Shown: positions 30,582-41,717, counted from the stretch's first letter. The stretch: DNA of 64,000 bases from Blepharisma stoltei (GCA_914767885.1 CAJZBQ010000036.1:620001-684000); one strand, 5' to 3'. Notes: a model not told the origin generated them from the letters alone. Program-made: numbers and translations.

Positions 30582-31795
30582 TAATTCTTGCTGACAATCC
30601 TGTTTAAGTAATCAACTAGATCTTTACTGAACTGCACTTTTTCTTTCATTTCATCTTGGAGCCTTGATTCTCTTTTTAGGATTTTTTTGCAATCTATTTA
30701 TTCATTACTCTTAATTGCTTCTTCTAAATCAGAAATTCTCTTTAATAATTTGCTCCTGGGGAATGCAATAGCTTCTCTTATATTTTCAATTACCATGGGC
30801 AGCCCTTCAGTCATCATAGCATCTTCATAAATTGATGGAGAATATCTTGCGATTTTATCATCATCTAAAGGACTCAAAAAATGAGGATTTTTTTCATGGT
30901 ACTGAGTCATCGAAAATAATTCATTATGCAAATTCCCTGTATTTGTGAATTCAAGCCTTGAAGATGAGTTTTCTTCATCATTGAAAGTTATTTCATAATT
31001 ACCTATTTCTAAATTGATTTTTAGCATTGAGTTTTGAATTAGAGATTCTTCTGATGAGTTTTCTAGAGAATTCGTATCTGGAGTAAGAAGGTGCTGCTTA
31101 AGAAAAATATCAGGTGTTATGTCTTCTTCCTCATCGGGCTCAATTTTAAACTCAGCTATTGCGATTTTTTGGATATGAGGACTGAGAAGTTGGAGTCATG
31201 GAAGTTCAATTGTTCCAGATGAGTTTAGTGGCTCTGGCTTCTTATCAAGGAATAATTGTTTTTTTGGTTGCTGCTGTTGAGGAGATTTTGGAGGAGTAAA
31301 AATCTCTTCACTCTCTATTTGAATACTTGAAAACTGGCTGTTTTGATATATCAGCCCTTTATTTTTTCGTCACGTTCTTTGAATAACAGTTGCAGCCCAG
31401 TTTTTTTCAAGTTCTTTTTGTTTTTCCAAGAATTTCTTTTCCTTGATTTGCTCTTCGAGCTCATAATTTTCCATGATAATTAATTCCTCTTCCATCATTT
31501 TCAATTCCTTAGCCCTTGATTTTTCAGTTTCTTCTCAGTATTTCTCATACAGCTTATCTTTATAAATTTTTCTATCTCTGAATCCTCTATATAAGCTTTG
31601 AATTTTTATAGCACTCCGAGTGTAGATGTCCTTTTTCTTCTTTTTCTGATTAAAAACTTCGTCTGCTAAATAAGAATTGTACTTTTGAAGAATCATATAG
31701 GTTCTTCTCATTCTTTCTGTGTATTTCTGTTGGATTCGTCCTTGAGCAGCAGATGCAGTATCGATTGATTTGCGGGTTAATGACAGAATATCCAT
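30582..31795 (-). CDS. IQ-motif coiled-coil protein
   Basis: About 395 aa with one 15 nt intron (30694-30708) near the 3' end. Two IQ motifs, IKIQSLYRGFRDRKIY and ATVIQRTWRKNK, would bind calmodulin or centrin. Between them is an acidic/basic coiled coil (EEELIIMENYELEEQIKEKK). The C-terminal half is acidic with a terminal helix (RISDLEEAIKNCKKILKRES). UGA is W at several sites. The neighbouring centrin gene makes a centrin-binding role attractive but unproven. Confidence 0.7.
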
Positions 31796-32509
31796 TTTAT
31801 TTAGAAGAAATAATTTGAGAATAGGTTTCGAATAGCAAGGTTATTTTTGATGAATCAGCAAAATAAATTCTTTAACTTGATTTGTTATAATTTCTTAACA
31901 TAAATATATATCAATTGCTTATGTTTATATATTTTTGAGCAACTTCGATTATATATAATAAGCTAAAATCACTAAAGAGATGTTTAGATAGTTTTATCAA
32001 AGAGTATTTTGTATTTTATTTAAGAAATAGTTTTAATAGAGTCTCTAAACAAAATATTTTTTAACTTTATAAAGTTACGAAGAGAAAGAAAGATATTGTG
32101 CCATTTTTTGGCAGTTATCCATAGAAGTAAGACAATTAAAGAGAATTCTTTATTTTTTTAGGATGCAAGGAAGAAATATTACATCCTTTACTTAAATATA
32201 TATTATTGCCATAGTCTGGCAAATTTATTTCTTGAGCTGATATATTAAACTAATCTTTATGTTGAATATAAAATGAGCTGGAGTAATATTAAAGCCAAAA
32301 ACTATTTAATAAATAGCCAACTATTATTTCTTAGGCTCTAAATTTATTCCCAATCAATTGCGAATTATAAAATAAGCAATACCAATCATTTTTCTATAAA
32401 TTATGAAAAATATACACAAAACTTACAAAGTAGCATTTGCATGATCTGCTCAAAGAGCAATTAAAAATAATAGAAATTGGCCATCTAGTTAGATTTTTAA
32501 ATCTTTAAC
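31796..32509. other. Intergenic, AT-rich, nothing recognised
   Basis: About 700 bp with no coding frame and no family A-D termini. Only short weak inverted repeats (TGTTTAGA and TCTAAACA) are visible. It carries the upstream region of the IQ-motif gene and the 3' region of the centrin gene. Confidence 0.5.
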
Positions 32510-33016
32510 TTATGGGAATGCTTTCTTGGTCATGATGTTGTAGAAATCCTCAAACGAGACTTGTCCATCTCCGTCTGAGTCAGCTCTCTCAATCATTTCT
32601 AAGAGTTCTTCGTCGGTCATAGTTTCTCCAAGTTCCTTGGCAACTCTTCTAAGATTTTTGATTGAGATAGTTCCTGTCTTGTCATCGTCAAAGAGTCTGA
32701 AGACCTTTTGGATGTCCTCTCTAGTATCTTTGTCGCTCATTCTGGCAGTCATCATGTCCAAGAATTCGTCGAAGTCGATAGCACCAGAACCATCTTTATC
32801 AAGGTCACTGACCATTTGATAAATGGTTTGGTTTTTAGCTTCGAAACCTAATGATTGCATGGCAGAGGTGAGCTCTCTTGGGTCAATTGTTCCTGAACCA
32901 TCAGTGTCAAAAAGATCGAAGGCTTCTTTAATTTCTTCGATTTCGTCTTCAGTTAGCCCTGGACGTTCGTATTGCTTAGGGTTAAAAGCCTTTGCTCCTG
33001 CTTGTCTGCCTGCCAT
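32510..33016 (-). CDS. Centrin
   Basis: 168 aa, the usual centrin length. Four EF-hands: [36 protein letters not shown] and [12 protein letters not shown]. The third loop has T and S at coordinating positions, as in many centrins, and is probably of low affinity. N-terminal basic extension and the characteristic [20 protein letters not shown] start helix. Centrins act at basal bodies and contractile fibres, which are prominent in heterotrichs. No introns and no IES. Confidence 0.95.
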   Translation of the reverse strand: MAGRQAGAKAFNPKQYERPGLTEDEIEEIKEAFDLFDTDGSGTIDPRELTSAMQSLGFEAKNQTIYQMVSDLDKDGSGAIDFDEFLDMMTARMSDKDTREDIQKVFRLFDDDKTGTISIKNLRRVAKELGETMTDEELLEMIERADSDGDGQVSFEDFYNIMTKKAFP

Positions 33017-33160
33017 TATTTATTTATTATGCGTTAAATTTTAATCGAAAGGTTCCGCTAAAAATCAGACCAGTAAATACCTATATCGCGGATTATATAA
33101 TTATTTTTTAAAGAAAATATTAAATTTGATAAACTCGATGCTGATTTTCTTTGCTTTATG

Positions 33161-34090
33161 CTACTTAATATTTTTATCAACCTTTTCTTTTCTCCACAGT
33201 ATTATTTCTTGTTGCTTTATAAACGATCTTCCTTCCTCATCCTCCAAGATTACATTAATATAATATCTTACCGAAACCTTATTTAAGAGGTTTGTGTATG
33301 TAGGAGACAGCTCATAAGGCTTCAGATATACCCGAATAGGGACACTATCACCTTTTGTAATCATTCCATCAAGTACTTCAAAAGTTCCTAATAAATGGTT
33401 TTCTGAGTACGAGCCTTCTACAGTTTGAATCGTTTCCTTCTTTACTATAGTTGCAATGATTTGCTTAAGCCTGACCCTAATTAAGTGTATATAAAGTTTT
33501 CCGATAATTGCTTCCCTCAAGTGAAATTTATACTTATTAAATTCAAGCATAACATGTACAGCATCTTCAAATCCAGCTTCAATTTTCATACTACTGTTTA
33601 TTTCTGGCTCTAGTGCGTTATTTTGTATGCATATTTCGATTTCAGCTGAAATATCACTTGATAGAACTCTTGCAATTGTTGCTCTGATGATGTATTTTAT
33701 ATTTCATTGAGATCCATGATATGTTTCATAAGGTTTATCTATACCTGAAAAACGGAACTGCATTGACTTGTCTTCTATAAGCGTCCCTGCAGATTCAATA
33801 ATTTGGCGACTTGTGATAAATTCTTCATTTATGCTTTCTGTTGAAGTTTCTGCATGTTTTTTACCTAAAATCCCTAATAGTTCAAGCTTGATTCCTTGGT
33901 GCTCAATTTTGCGACCTGGCTTTAACCTAACCATCACTAATCCTGAAATGTTTTCGTCTCTCTATGTCATCATTACTCTGTAAACTAATAATTGAACTCC
34001 GTTAATCTTGGCAATATTCCTTTGCTGTTTCCCTTCTAAGAGGATATCAATCTCTGCTGATGGTCCGAAAATCTATATGAAATTTACCAT
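33161..34090 (-). CDS. VPS26: Vps26, retromer arrestin-like subunit
   Basis: About 300 aa. Arrestin-fold signatures: IFGPSAEIDILL at the start, RRDENISGLVMVRL, KIEHQGIKLELLG, DKPYETYHG, IRATIAR, EAGFEDAVHVMLEFNKYKFH, VKKETIQT, PIRVYLKPYELSPTYTNLLN, VRYYINVILEDEEGR and KQQEIILWRK. Retromer recycles cargo from endosomes. Two 15 nt introns: 34073-34087 right after the ATG, and 33962-33976. UGA is W once (SQWNIKY). Confidence 0.95.
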
Positions 34091-34184
34091 TTGATAAGGA
34101 ACGATATAGGTGTTTTTAAATTACAATATTAATTAAAATTAAGGCAATTAATTTATTAATCTCTGTAAAGCGTTACAATCAAAT

Positions 34185-34890
34185 ATGATTAATCCAGACA
34201 TTCTTGATGCTAAACTTAATTTAAGACTGCCTTCAAGAGAAATCATCAATGATGCAATTAAAAACAGCAAGAAAAATGCAAATCCAGATGGAAGTTGAGT
34301 ACCTCAAATCTATTTTAACAAGCAAGCTTTGACCAAAATAGGAAAAATTCAAGCAAAAACTGAAAAAATCAAAGTCAGGAAAATTTATCAACCCAATAGA
34401 CCTAGAAGAGCATATATTTCAGACAATTTATTAAATTTATCTGCTGTTGGAAAAAACATTTCTTTATAACTTAGGACTGCTTTTGCTTGCTCTGGGCTAT
34501 TCTATTCCTTTTTCACTCATAGCCAAAACATTCCCAAGCAAACTTCACAAGATAAAAAAAGAAGAATGATAGCCCAAGGTAAGCTAAAAGCAGTCCTAGC
34601 AAATACTTCACACTCCTAAATTTCTATCTGGAGATTTCACATATAAGCCAGAAAAGGACTATGAAAGCGACTTCAAAACTAGCGGACTAAAAACTTCATC
34701 TGCAATTGGCACACCGAAGTTTTCTCCCATACATAGTAGAAAGGGGTCAATATCCCCTAGAGGAGAGCTTTATGAAAAATTAAACAAAATGTTGACGACT
34801 ACTAATTCCAGATTTGATAGAAACACATTTGATACTTCTATTAAAACACCAAAACATAGAATTAAAACAAGTAAAAATCGCAAGAAATAA
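34185..34890 (+). CDS. Hypothetical basic protein, one IES
   Basis: About 188 aa after removing 34465-34603. It starts MINPDILDAKLNLRLPSREI and is basic and serine/threonine-rich with repeated TPK/TPKF motifs (HTPKFLSG, GTPKFSP, KTPKHRIK), likely phosphorylation sites. UGA is W once (GSWVPQI). No domain was recognised. The TPKF repeats resemble those of other small basic proteins in this window (for example at 41781), but homology is not claimed. Confidence 0.6.
34465..34603. mobile_element. IES with AGGACTGCTTTT inverted ends (139 bp)
   Basis: TA-bounded. The left end TATAACTTAGGACTGCTTTT and the right end AAAAGCAGTCCTAGCAAA are inverted repeats. Just inside lie CTGGGCTATTCT and AGAATGATAGCCC, also inverted. 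TA-to-TA removal joins KNISL to LHTPKF in frame. Confidence 0.8.
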
Positions 34891-35121
34891 TATTAATTAC
34901 TGTTCCCTGCTGATAAACCAATTAATATGGATTTAATTGATTTCATAGATACTTCACTTAATATAAAGTAATTTTTACTAAATAAAAGAATCCCTTGGCC
35001 AAATATTGGATGGCAGTCATATTTATTCATCAGCTTAGAAATCCGAATAATTGTAAAACAATAATTGCTCAAATGAGAACAGAAATAAGTTTAGAAGCCA
35101 TTAACATTCATAAATTGTAAA

Positions 35122-38055
35122 ATGGGAGATGAAGTGACTACAAGCAATGGCATCATGTTCCTCCTATTACTACTTATCTCAAGCTTAGTCGGCGGCAATT
35201 ATCTTCGTTCAAGGCCTTCTTGCTGAGTCCAGCCATCTGGATTAGCGACCTTTTTAGGAATTGTTTTTGGAGCATTTTTCATAATGATCGGCGAATTCTC
35301 CTCATTTAAGCCTGTAACTCAGCTGAATGCAGATTTTTTGTTTTTATTTTTACTGCCGCCAATTATTTTTGAAAGCGGGTACAACATGGAAACTCATGCA
35401 TTCTTCAAACAATTTGGAAGCTCTCTTGCTTTTGCTTTTCTAGGGACTTTTATATCTGCGATTATAATAGGAACGATTGTCTTTGTGCTTGGAGTCATTG
35501 GAGCAACTTATTCGTTGAGTTTAGCCACTCATCCTAAATGATCGTGTATTTTTGACAGTTGGTCATTTTCCTTGGAAATTTGGTCGAAACTTTTCAAGTT
35601 TCTATCAAATGGCACACTATTTAAAAACTTTGACCAAATTTCTTTAATCAAATGCTCTATTAAAAGTGCATGGTAATTGGGCCTCCACCCGAGTTTAGCA
35701 GAAAGCTTCATTTTTGGAAGCTTGATATCCTCAACTGATACTGTAAGTGTGCTAGCAATTATGAAGGATTTAGGAATGGATGCATCTATATATAATGTGA
35801 TATTTGGAGAAAGCATATTTAACGATGCAGTCACTATTGTTTTGTATCAGACTATTCTGAGAGTTAATAAGTCAGATATGAGCTGAAAAATATTTTTTGA
35901 AGCAGTTGGGCAATTTTTCTTACTCCCCCCCGATCCTTGATCGAACGACTCGCCATCGTTCGATCAAGGATAGGGGTTAAAAAAAATTTTTTTTGGGAAA
36001 AAAATTTTATATATATAAAATAAAAATATATATATATTTTTTTTTATTTACTTTTAAATAAGAGGGTTAAGGGTATTTAATAATTATTTTTAGAGCAAAA
36101 AAATTTAATTAATTTCATAAAAATACCAATTTTTAATATTTTGATTTATTAGTTACCCTTTAAACTGTATAAATTTTAATTTGTTCCTTATTAAATTAAA
36201 TTTTTTTTTTAAAATTTTAAAGAACTCTATTTTATTAGATTATTAATTTTTTAAGCCTAGATTGATGACTAAAATCACTTCGGATAGTTGATTTCGAAGC
36301 TTTCTGTCGTCTCAAAGTCTCTGAAAACAACTTCATTAGGTGCATCTTCCCAAGCTTTTGATAACAAATATATTTTTATATATATAAAAGCTGCATGATA
36401 TGAAAATCGTTCGATCAAGGATGGGGGTTAATTTCCCCAATTTTTAGGAATTTTTACAGTCAATCGTTCGATCAAGGATAGGGGGGGAGTTAATATTTAT
36501 CGGATCATTTTTAATTGGAAGTATAGTCGCTATGCTGGTGTCTTATATTTTAAGAAGAATTAATAACAAAAATCGAATTAACTTGGAGGCAAGTGCTGTC
36601 ATATTTGGCCCCTGGATAGCATACTTATTATCAGAAGCTCTCAACTTATCTGGAATTGTCAGCATCCTGTTTTGTGGCATCATAATGGCGAGATATACGC
36701 AGCCAAATTTATCAGAAATAACCCGAGCTGTAGTAGGGAGAGCATATTCTGCTGTAAGTGAAGCTTTTGAAACCTTAGTCTTTATTTTCATTGGAATGGG
36801 ATTGTTCAGCTTTAAAATTCCATATGAATCTTTGGATCCCGCACTCTGCATAATCATAATCATTCTTATACCTGCTTCAAGAGGTGCTCAAATAATGGCA
36901 TGCTCGAAATTAATCAACCCTTGAAGAACACACCCAATCGGTTCGAATGAGCAAGTCGTTATGTGGTTTTCAGGACTCAGGGGTGGGATTGCCTTTGCTT
37001 TAGCAATCCAAACCCTTGATGAATTCATCAATGGCGATATCATCTTAACACTCACTTTGATATATAGCCTCTTATAATAAAAATATGGCATTCTCTTGAA
37101 ACTAATTAGCTCCGCTAATTGCTTCTCGTTCATCAATATTTTGATTATGAAGGAGATGATCAGATGATCGTGTACTATTGATAGTGCGCATTTTTCCGAA
37201 GTGCATTTGGCCGAAAGTTGAAAGTTTTTGATATTGAGATATTTTACCAAAAAAAAAAATTTTAAAATTCGGCCAAATGTCACACAATTTAAAAATCTGC
37301 TTCGATGAATGCACGCTATCAAAAATGCACTGTCATTTGGCATGGAGCCCCCGTCTATACAAGGCAAGCCCGATGATAAGCGGGCTTCTGGTCCTGGAGA
37401 AGTGGAATGCATCGTGCTTTTCTGCTCGGCCAACCCGAGGAGGTTGACATATAGCTGGAACATAGTCAAGTCGAGTAAGGGAGAGCGAAGTCAGGGCGAG
37501 GGAATGTTGGCGTTGGTGTCTTTTCAATGGCTCCTTTTAGGGCTCCCTCAAAAGTCATTTCTGACGAGAAATGGAAACACCAGTGCGATGAAAGCGGCAG
37601 CAGGAGTCTTGCAGCCTCATAGGAGAAGTTAAAAGTTATAGATAATATAAGATAAGATATATAGTCTCTTATCTGTACTTATTATTTAGATATTGATTGG
37701 AGGAACTTTAATAAAGCCTCTAATTAAAAGGACTGGCTTAGACTCTGCAAGATCCCCATTTGATAAAGATAGCGAGTCTCAGACCGGAAAAATAACATGT
37801 TGCAACTCTGGAAAACAAATGCTACTTTATCTTGACGAAAAGTATTTATACCCATTTTTAGTCAGAGAAAAAGATCAGTCTGGGTATATGAGTCCTCATT
37901 TCACTAGTCCAAGAGGTTCTGACATTTCAGGGATCCAATTACCAAAATTGGTGCCAAACGGAGTAAATGGAACGCGCGATTTGGAAGCTCAAGCAATTGA
38001 TACAATGATGGCATGCAAAGGAGAGGACAGCTGCATTGGCTTACAACAAATATAA
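35122..38055 (+). CDS. Na+/H+ exchanger (CPA1/NHX type), three IESs
   Basis: About 520 aa after excision. Family motifs: FLFLLPPIIFESGYNM (amiloride/ligand region of TM4), LISSTDTVSVLAI (the SATDPV-like TM6), FGESIFNDAVTIVLY (GES/ND motif of TM5-6), FIFIGMGLF and FSGLRGGIAFAL (the conserved GLRGA TM11). The cytoplasmic tail is hydrophilic. UGA is W in several places. IESs at 35522-35695, 35921-36490 and 37073-37690 each fall between conserved membrane segments and are removable in frame at TA. Exchanges H+ for Na+ or K+ across plasma or endomembranes. The third IES nests GC-rich DNA. Confidence 0.9.
35522..35695. mobile_element. IES 1 in the Na+/H+ exchanger gene (174 bp)
   Basis: Flanked by GAGTTTAGC on both sides, with the TA inside; removal gives YSLSLAESFIFG. 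The interior starts ATGATCGTGTATTTTTGACA and has an inverted, diverged counterpart near the right end (CTATTAAAAGTGCAT). It shares the GATCGTGTA start with part of the third IES (37150-37345). Confidence 0.75.
35921..36490. mobile_element. Family D IES with ATCCTTGATCGAACG ends (570 bp)
   Basis: TA-bounded. The left end TACTCCCCCCCGATCCTTGA continues into a perfect hairpin CGATCCTTGATCGAACG / CGTTCGATCAAGGAT. The right end holds two more CGTTCGATCAAGGAT copies (36406-36420 and 36464-36478), followed by AGGGGGGGAGT. The interior is extremely AT-rich. Architecture matches family B (outer hairpin, AT-rich core, CCCCC ends) but with a different motif. Excision joins GQFFL to IFIGSF. Confidence 0.8.
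37073..37690. mobile_element. IES 3 in the exchanger gene, composite with GC-rich segment (618 bp)
   Basis: TA-to-TA removal gives TLIYSLLLIGGTLIKPL. Part 37150-37345 has inverted ends (TGTACTATTGATAGTGCGCA and its complement near 37305-37330) related to IES 1 of the same gene. Part 37346-37640 is GC-rich (GGAGCCCCCGTCTATACAAG onward) and unlike the rest, so one element probably inserted next to or into another. Confidence 0.75.
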
Positions 38056-38147
38056 AAGTTTATAAATTTGTTTCATCATACAATCATAATTATATATACA
38101 GCATTTATTTTAAATAAAAGTCTTCGCAAAATTTGTTTGATCTTGAA

Positions 38148-38846
38148 TTAAGATTTATAATCTGGCGATAATGAGTGATATTGAGGAAAGGGAACATGCA
38201 CTCTTAGCTTCAATTTTGACTTAGGCATCTGGCATATTGATTTCGGAGAAAGTATTGGACTGAGATTATCAGGAAGAATCATGCTTTTGGAAGTGTTTTC
38301 AATACTTTCTACAATCATTGGTGCATCTCTTCGCTTTCTTGCGTTTATGCTGTAGCTTCTATTAAAAAATGATGATGCCTGCTCAGGGTTTTTGCGTCTT
38401 AGAGTAAGATTACGGACTGCTTGCGAATTGAAAATTGGATGATGCAATTTTATAGGTCCCGATCTAGGCACTGAGTTTAAATCAAGACTTATCGTTTTTG
38501 ACGTATAGAAATTTCCCATAGATGGCGCTGTTTGCCCTTGACTTGCCCATGAAAAAATTTATTTGATTTGACCAAACCATATAGGACTGGTCGAACCAAA
38601 AAATTACCCCAGTGGGCAGATCAAGGGCAAACAGCGCCATCTATGGGAAATTTCTATAAGAATTCTTTGGTTTGTTCCTAAGCCTGAGAATCTGCTGGTT
38701 TCTCTAGGATATTCCATTGCTGGACTGACCTTAAGAAGCGTTATTATATTAGATCGGAGCCTTCTTGAATTTTTTATTAGTTCATATGATTCGTATCTAA
38801 TAGTTTTTGAATATTCTTTGCTGTTTGTTGAAGGGAGCTCGTTCAT
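38148..38846 (-). CDS. Hypothetical basic protein, one IES
   Basis: About 180 aa after removal of the 153 bp palindromic IES. It starts MNELPSTNSKEYSKTIRYES, with SRRLRSN, then after the junction TSKTISLDLNSVP, RKNPEQASSFFNRSYS, and ends YHSLSPDYKS. Serine- and arginine-rich; no domain recognised. Convergent with the Na+/H+ exchanger gene. Confidence 0.6.
38504..38656. mobile_element. Family C palindromic IES (153 bp)
   Basis: Almost the whole element is one palindrome: TATAGAAATTTCCCATAGAT then GGCGCTGTTTGCCCTTGACT, mirrored at the right end, with a short inner pair GGTCGAAC/TTGACC-type arms. TA-bounded; removal joins NQRIL to TSKTISL. A second copy is at 41278-41431. Confidence 0.85.
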
Positions 38847-39072
38847 TTGCTAAAAATAATTTAAGGCAACTGCAAATTATTTTTACATTATATAAATATG
38901 CAAAGAAATTAAATATTTAAGATGAAAGATTTAAAAGAGGTAATTTATAATAGCTTCTTTATCATTTAAGTATATAATTCTTTCTAACAGAAATACGCAT
39001 ACTAATTTTTTTAAATTTTAGTTTCCATGCTCTTGAATCAAAATTATTATAATTTCTCGAGATAAATGATAA

Positions 39073-39678
39073 GATTAAGATTAAGATTACGCTGGGTATT
39101 TAAGGTCCCTACTACGTCCGAGGTCGCATGCCACGGTTTCCCGTGTGGTGGCAGAGCGTTCACCAAGCCCGGGCCGAAACCCCCGTTTCTCGGTAGAGGC
39201 ATTGTCAAGGGCCGTCTCATACCGGCTTTGCTGACCACCTCCATTTCCAACTTGGATCGTCGCCTAAGTTTACGCCAACTCCGCTTCGTCGTCCGCCAGA
39301 TCTGCCCATTGAAGGGCACCTTTCAACTGGAGAGACCCCCGTTTTGATGTCTAACTCGCCTCCCCTCTTTTCCGGTCATCCCGAGAAAGAACTCAACAGC
39401 TTTCGCCATTCGGGGCGAGCCAATAAAGCAGCTTAGGCAGTAATTCACCCTGCCTCATTTCGGGCACTCACTGGGCTGAGCGCTGCTGGCAAAAAGAAGT
39501 CACGAATAACTGCCCATGGGGTCTGGTCGCAAAAACAGCGGTTCTCGCGCTTAGCCTCTCGCTTCGAGGTCCCGGACGTTGTTGGGCTAATTCCTGGCTC
39601 CAAAAACCATGCCCGGATATACATGGGTAACCACCACTGGGAGGGTGGGTCGGTCGCCATACGCCATTTTATGTATAT
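39073..39678 (-). mobile_element. GC-rich retroposon-like element, copy 2 (606 bp), intergenic
   Basis: Flanked by an exact 16 bp target duplication TCGAGATAAATGATAA (39057-39072 and 39679-39694). It is nearly identical over its full length to 2769-3377, including the AAGATT hexamer tail on the left and the CGCCATTTTATGTATAT end on the right. Short open frames inside differ between the two copies and are not conserved, so it is probably non-autonomous. Confidence 0.8.
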
Positions 39679-39721
39679 TCGAGATAAATGATAAATGATT
39701 ATTGAAATCTGAAGTGATTAT

Positions 39722-40345
39722 TTAATCTGATTTTTTCTTTTTCTTTCTGCCAGAGCTGTGATCGCTCTCTGTGTCACTTTTATCGCTCCCAGATGATTCT
39801 GATTCGTTTTTGCTTTTGCGGCTTTTCTTCGATTTTTTATCAGATTTAGACTTCTTTTTGTCCTTTTTCTTATCTCTCTTTCTTTTGTGTTTTTTCTCAC
39901 CATCGCTTTCGCTTGATGCACCGGATTCTTCACTATCAGAATGTTTATTTTTTGATGGAGTTGCAATGGAAGCTGGTTCACTCTTCGAATTTTCTTTTTT
40001 CTCCTCTTCTGCTCTTGACTTCCACACCTCTTGCTCATCTTTGGACAGATTCTTTCATTCAGCGCTTATGAGCTTGGAAGTACCACCCATTTCAACTGAC
40101 TAAATTTTACATGTGAAATCTGGCTTGGCTTTTAGATCTGCTAGTCTATGATTATAATAGAGCTGGTATCCACTTTTATGATGAGTTGACTTACTTGCAG
40201 TCTTTACCTTGCACTTCCTCAGAATTTCTTTGCTCGATTCAGGATTGGAAATAATTTGCGAGGCGCTTTCACAAAAATAAGAAGCTAATGTAAAGAGATC
40301 AGCTAACTAAGTAGAAATTACTGTGTTCGCACCAATTTCCTCCAT
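39722..40345 (-). CDS. HMG-box protein with acidic/basic SK-rich tail
   Basis: About 197 aa after splicing two 15 nt introns (40307-40321 and 40096-40110). An N-terminal helical part (ADLFTLASYFCESASQII) precedes an HMG box: SGYQLYYNHRLADLKAKPDF, GGTSKLISAEWKNLSKDEQE and VWKSRAEEEK, with UGA coding the key W of EWKNL. The tail is KKKDKKKSKSDKKSKKS-rich with SDTESD acidic serines, an NLS-like, CK2-like composition. Likely a chromatin-binding protein. Both introns are required to reveal the first helix of the box. Confidence 0.8.
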
Positions 40346-40609
40346 TAAATAAAAATATGAGTCAATAATAAAAATTAATTAGAGTTACTCATATGGCTGG
40401 TTATTTCATGATGAATTTTTGAGAAATAGGATAATTGGAATAAATAAAGAAAATAATTAATAATATAATTGGAGTGAAATGATAATTCCCTGTACTTTAT
40501 GAGAAAAATTCTACTTCGGAGGAGATTAATTATTTTCTTGAATTTTTTTTTTTCGATGTCCAATTTATGAATTAGGAAGTAAAATTAATTCTGATTATAA
40601 AAAATAAGT

Positions 40610-40795
40610 TTTAGAACACAAGCTGTTTAAATTCAAGAGAATTAGCAAGAGATTTCATCATATAATTATCATTTATATGCTATTTTTTTATAAAACCATT
40701 TTATATCAACAAATTTTGCTTGCTCATCGGGCGTATTTATCCCAAAAAACAGGAATTTCTAATGTTTTTGCTCACTCACGGAGGAAGAGTGAGCA
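40610..40795. mobile_element. Family A element, intergenic, partial
   Basis: Contains the family core (ACAAGCTGTTTAAATTCAAG, TAGCAAGAGATTTCATCATA) and a doubled right terminus: TTTTGCTTGCTCATCGGGCG, then GGAATTTCTAATG, then TTTTTGCTCACTCACGGAGG. The left terminus was not found. Confidence 0.6.
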
Positions 40796-41277
40796 ACTCG
40801 GGGAATATGCCCTATAATAGCAAATCCATTTACGCTAGAAATAAAAAACTCTGTTTATTAATATGATAATTAATAGAATAGCAACTTTTTTAGATGAAAT
40901 TTAAGTATTCCTATATGTATTAAATTGCCTGAATGAAAAATTTACTTTTTATAAAAAATAGGCTTTACTAGGACATACTAGCATTTTGTTTGTAAAATGT
41001 AAATCCATGCTTTAAATGGTCAGCTTAAAAAACTTAATCTTTATGCTTGGCAATCGGCTGAAAACTTTCTTCATAATCTTAAAACAAAAATTTGCTTTAA
41101 ATATTATAGTCTTAGCACTAATATAGCTAGGCAGTCTAGATATTTCCGATGAAATAGGAAAGCTGAATTTACTATTTTTTACGGCAAACAAACTTCTCAT
41201 TTTTCCAGATCCCCGTTATCATCAAGATTTGCCAACCTAAGGAGATTTTTATAGTTTAAATCAAAAATGAAAATTTA

Positions 41278-41431
41278 TATAGAAATTTCCCTTAGACGGC
41301 GCAGTTTGCCCTTGATTTGCCCATTGAAAAAATTTTTTGGTTCGACCAGTACCATATGGTTTGGTCAAACCAAAAAGTTTTTTTTAGTGGGCAAATCAAG
41401 GGCAAACAGTGCCATCTATGGAAAAATTCTA
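41278..41431. mobile_element. Family C palindromic element, intergenic copy
   Basis: Closely matches the IES at 38504-38656: TATAGAAATTTCCCTTAGAC, GGCGCAGTTTGCCCTTGATT at the left and the inverted GGGCAAATCAAGGGCAAACA at the right, with the centre GGTTCGACCAGTACCATATG. TA ends are present. It lies between genes, so it is not forced to be excised by frame. Confidence 0.75.
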
Positions 41432-41551
41432 TATCTCTTTTTCTCTTCAGCCTAAGCAGGATGAGTGTTCATGCTATATTAATATAACCAGGGAAGTTAT
41501 GTTTTATAAGAATTAGTAGATTTTAAGGAAAAAATAAGAGCAATCGCAGCA

Positions 41552-41717
41552 TACCATTTGATCGGAATGGGTTCCTAGTAAGACATTTTCTTTGAGATTT
41601 TCATTGAAATTTTTCCTCATAAGACATTTGATTGAATTAACGGTTTATCACAAGGATTAGTTTATCCAAAATCATCGAAGAAATGCTATACAAGGAAAAA
41701 GCTCCGATCAAATGGAA
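41552..41717. mobile_element. Inverted-repeat element, 13 bp perfect ends
   Basis: CCATTTGATCGGA at 41554-41566 is mirrored by TCCGATCAAATGG at 41703-41715. The inner parts also show related arms (AGTAAGACATTTTC and CATAAGACATTTGATTG). A TA is present at the left. Probably a further small MITE or IES family, intergenic. Confidence 0.5.

Noticed and set aside
39718-40103. Alternative frames over the SK-rich tail (plus and minus)
   Set aside because: Repetitive codons open all frames. Only the frame that joins the HMG box through two 15 nt introns is supported.
40375-40563. 62-codon minus-strand ORF rich in I, L and S
   Set aside because: No ATG, very AT-rich, no intron or domain; consistent with chance in AT-rich DNA.
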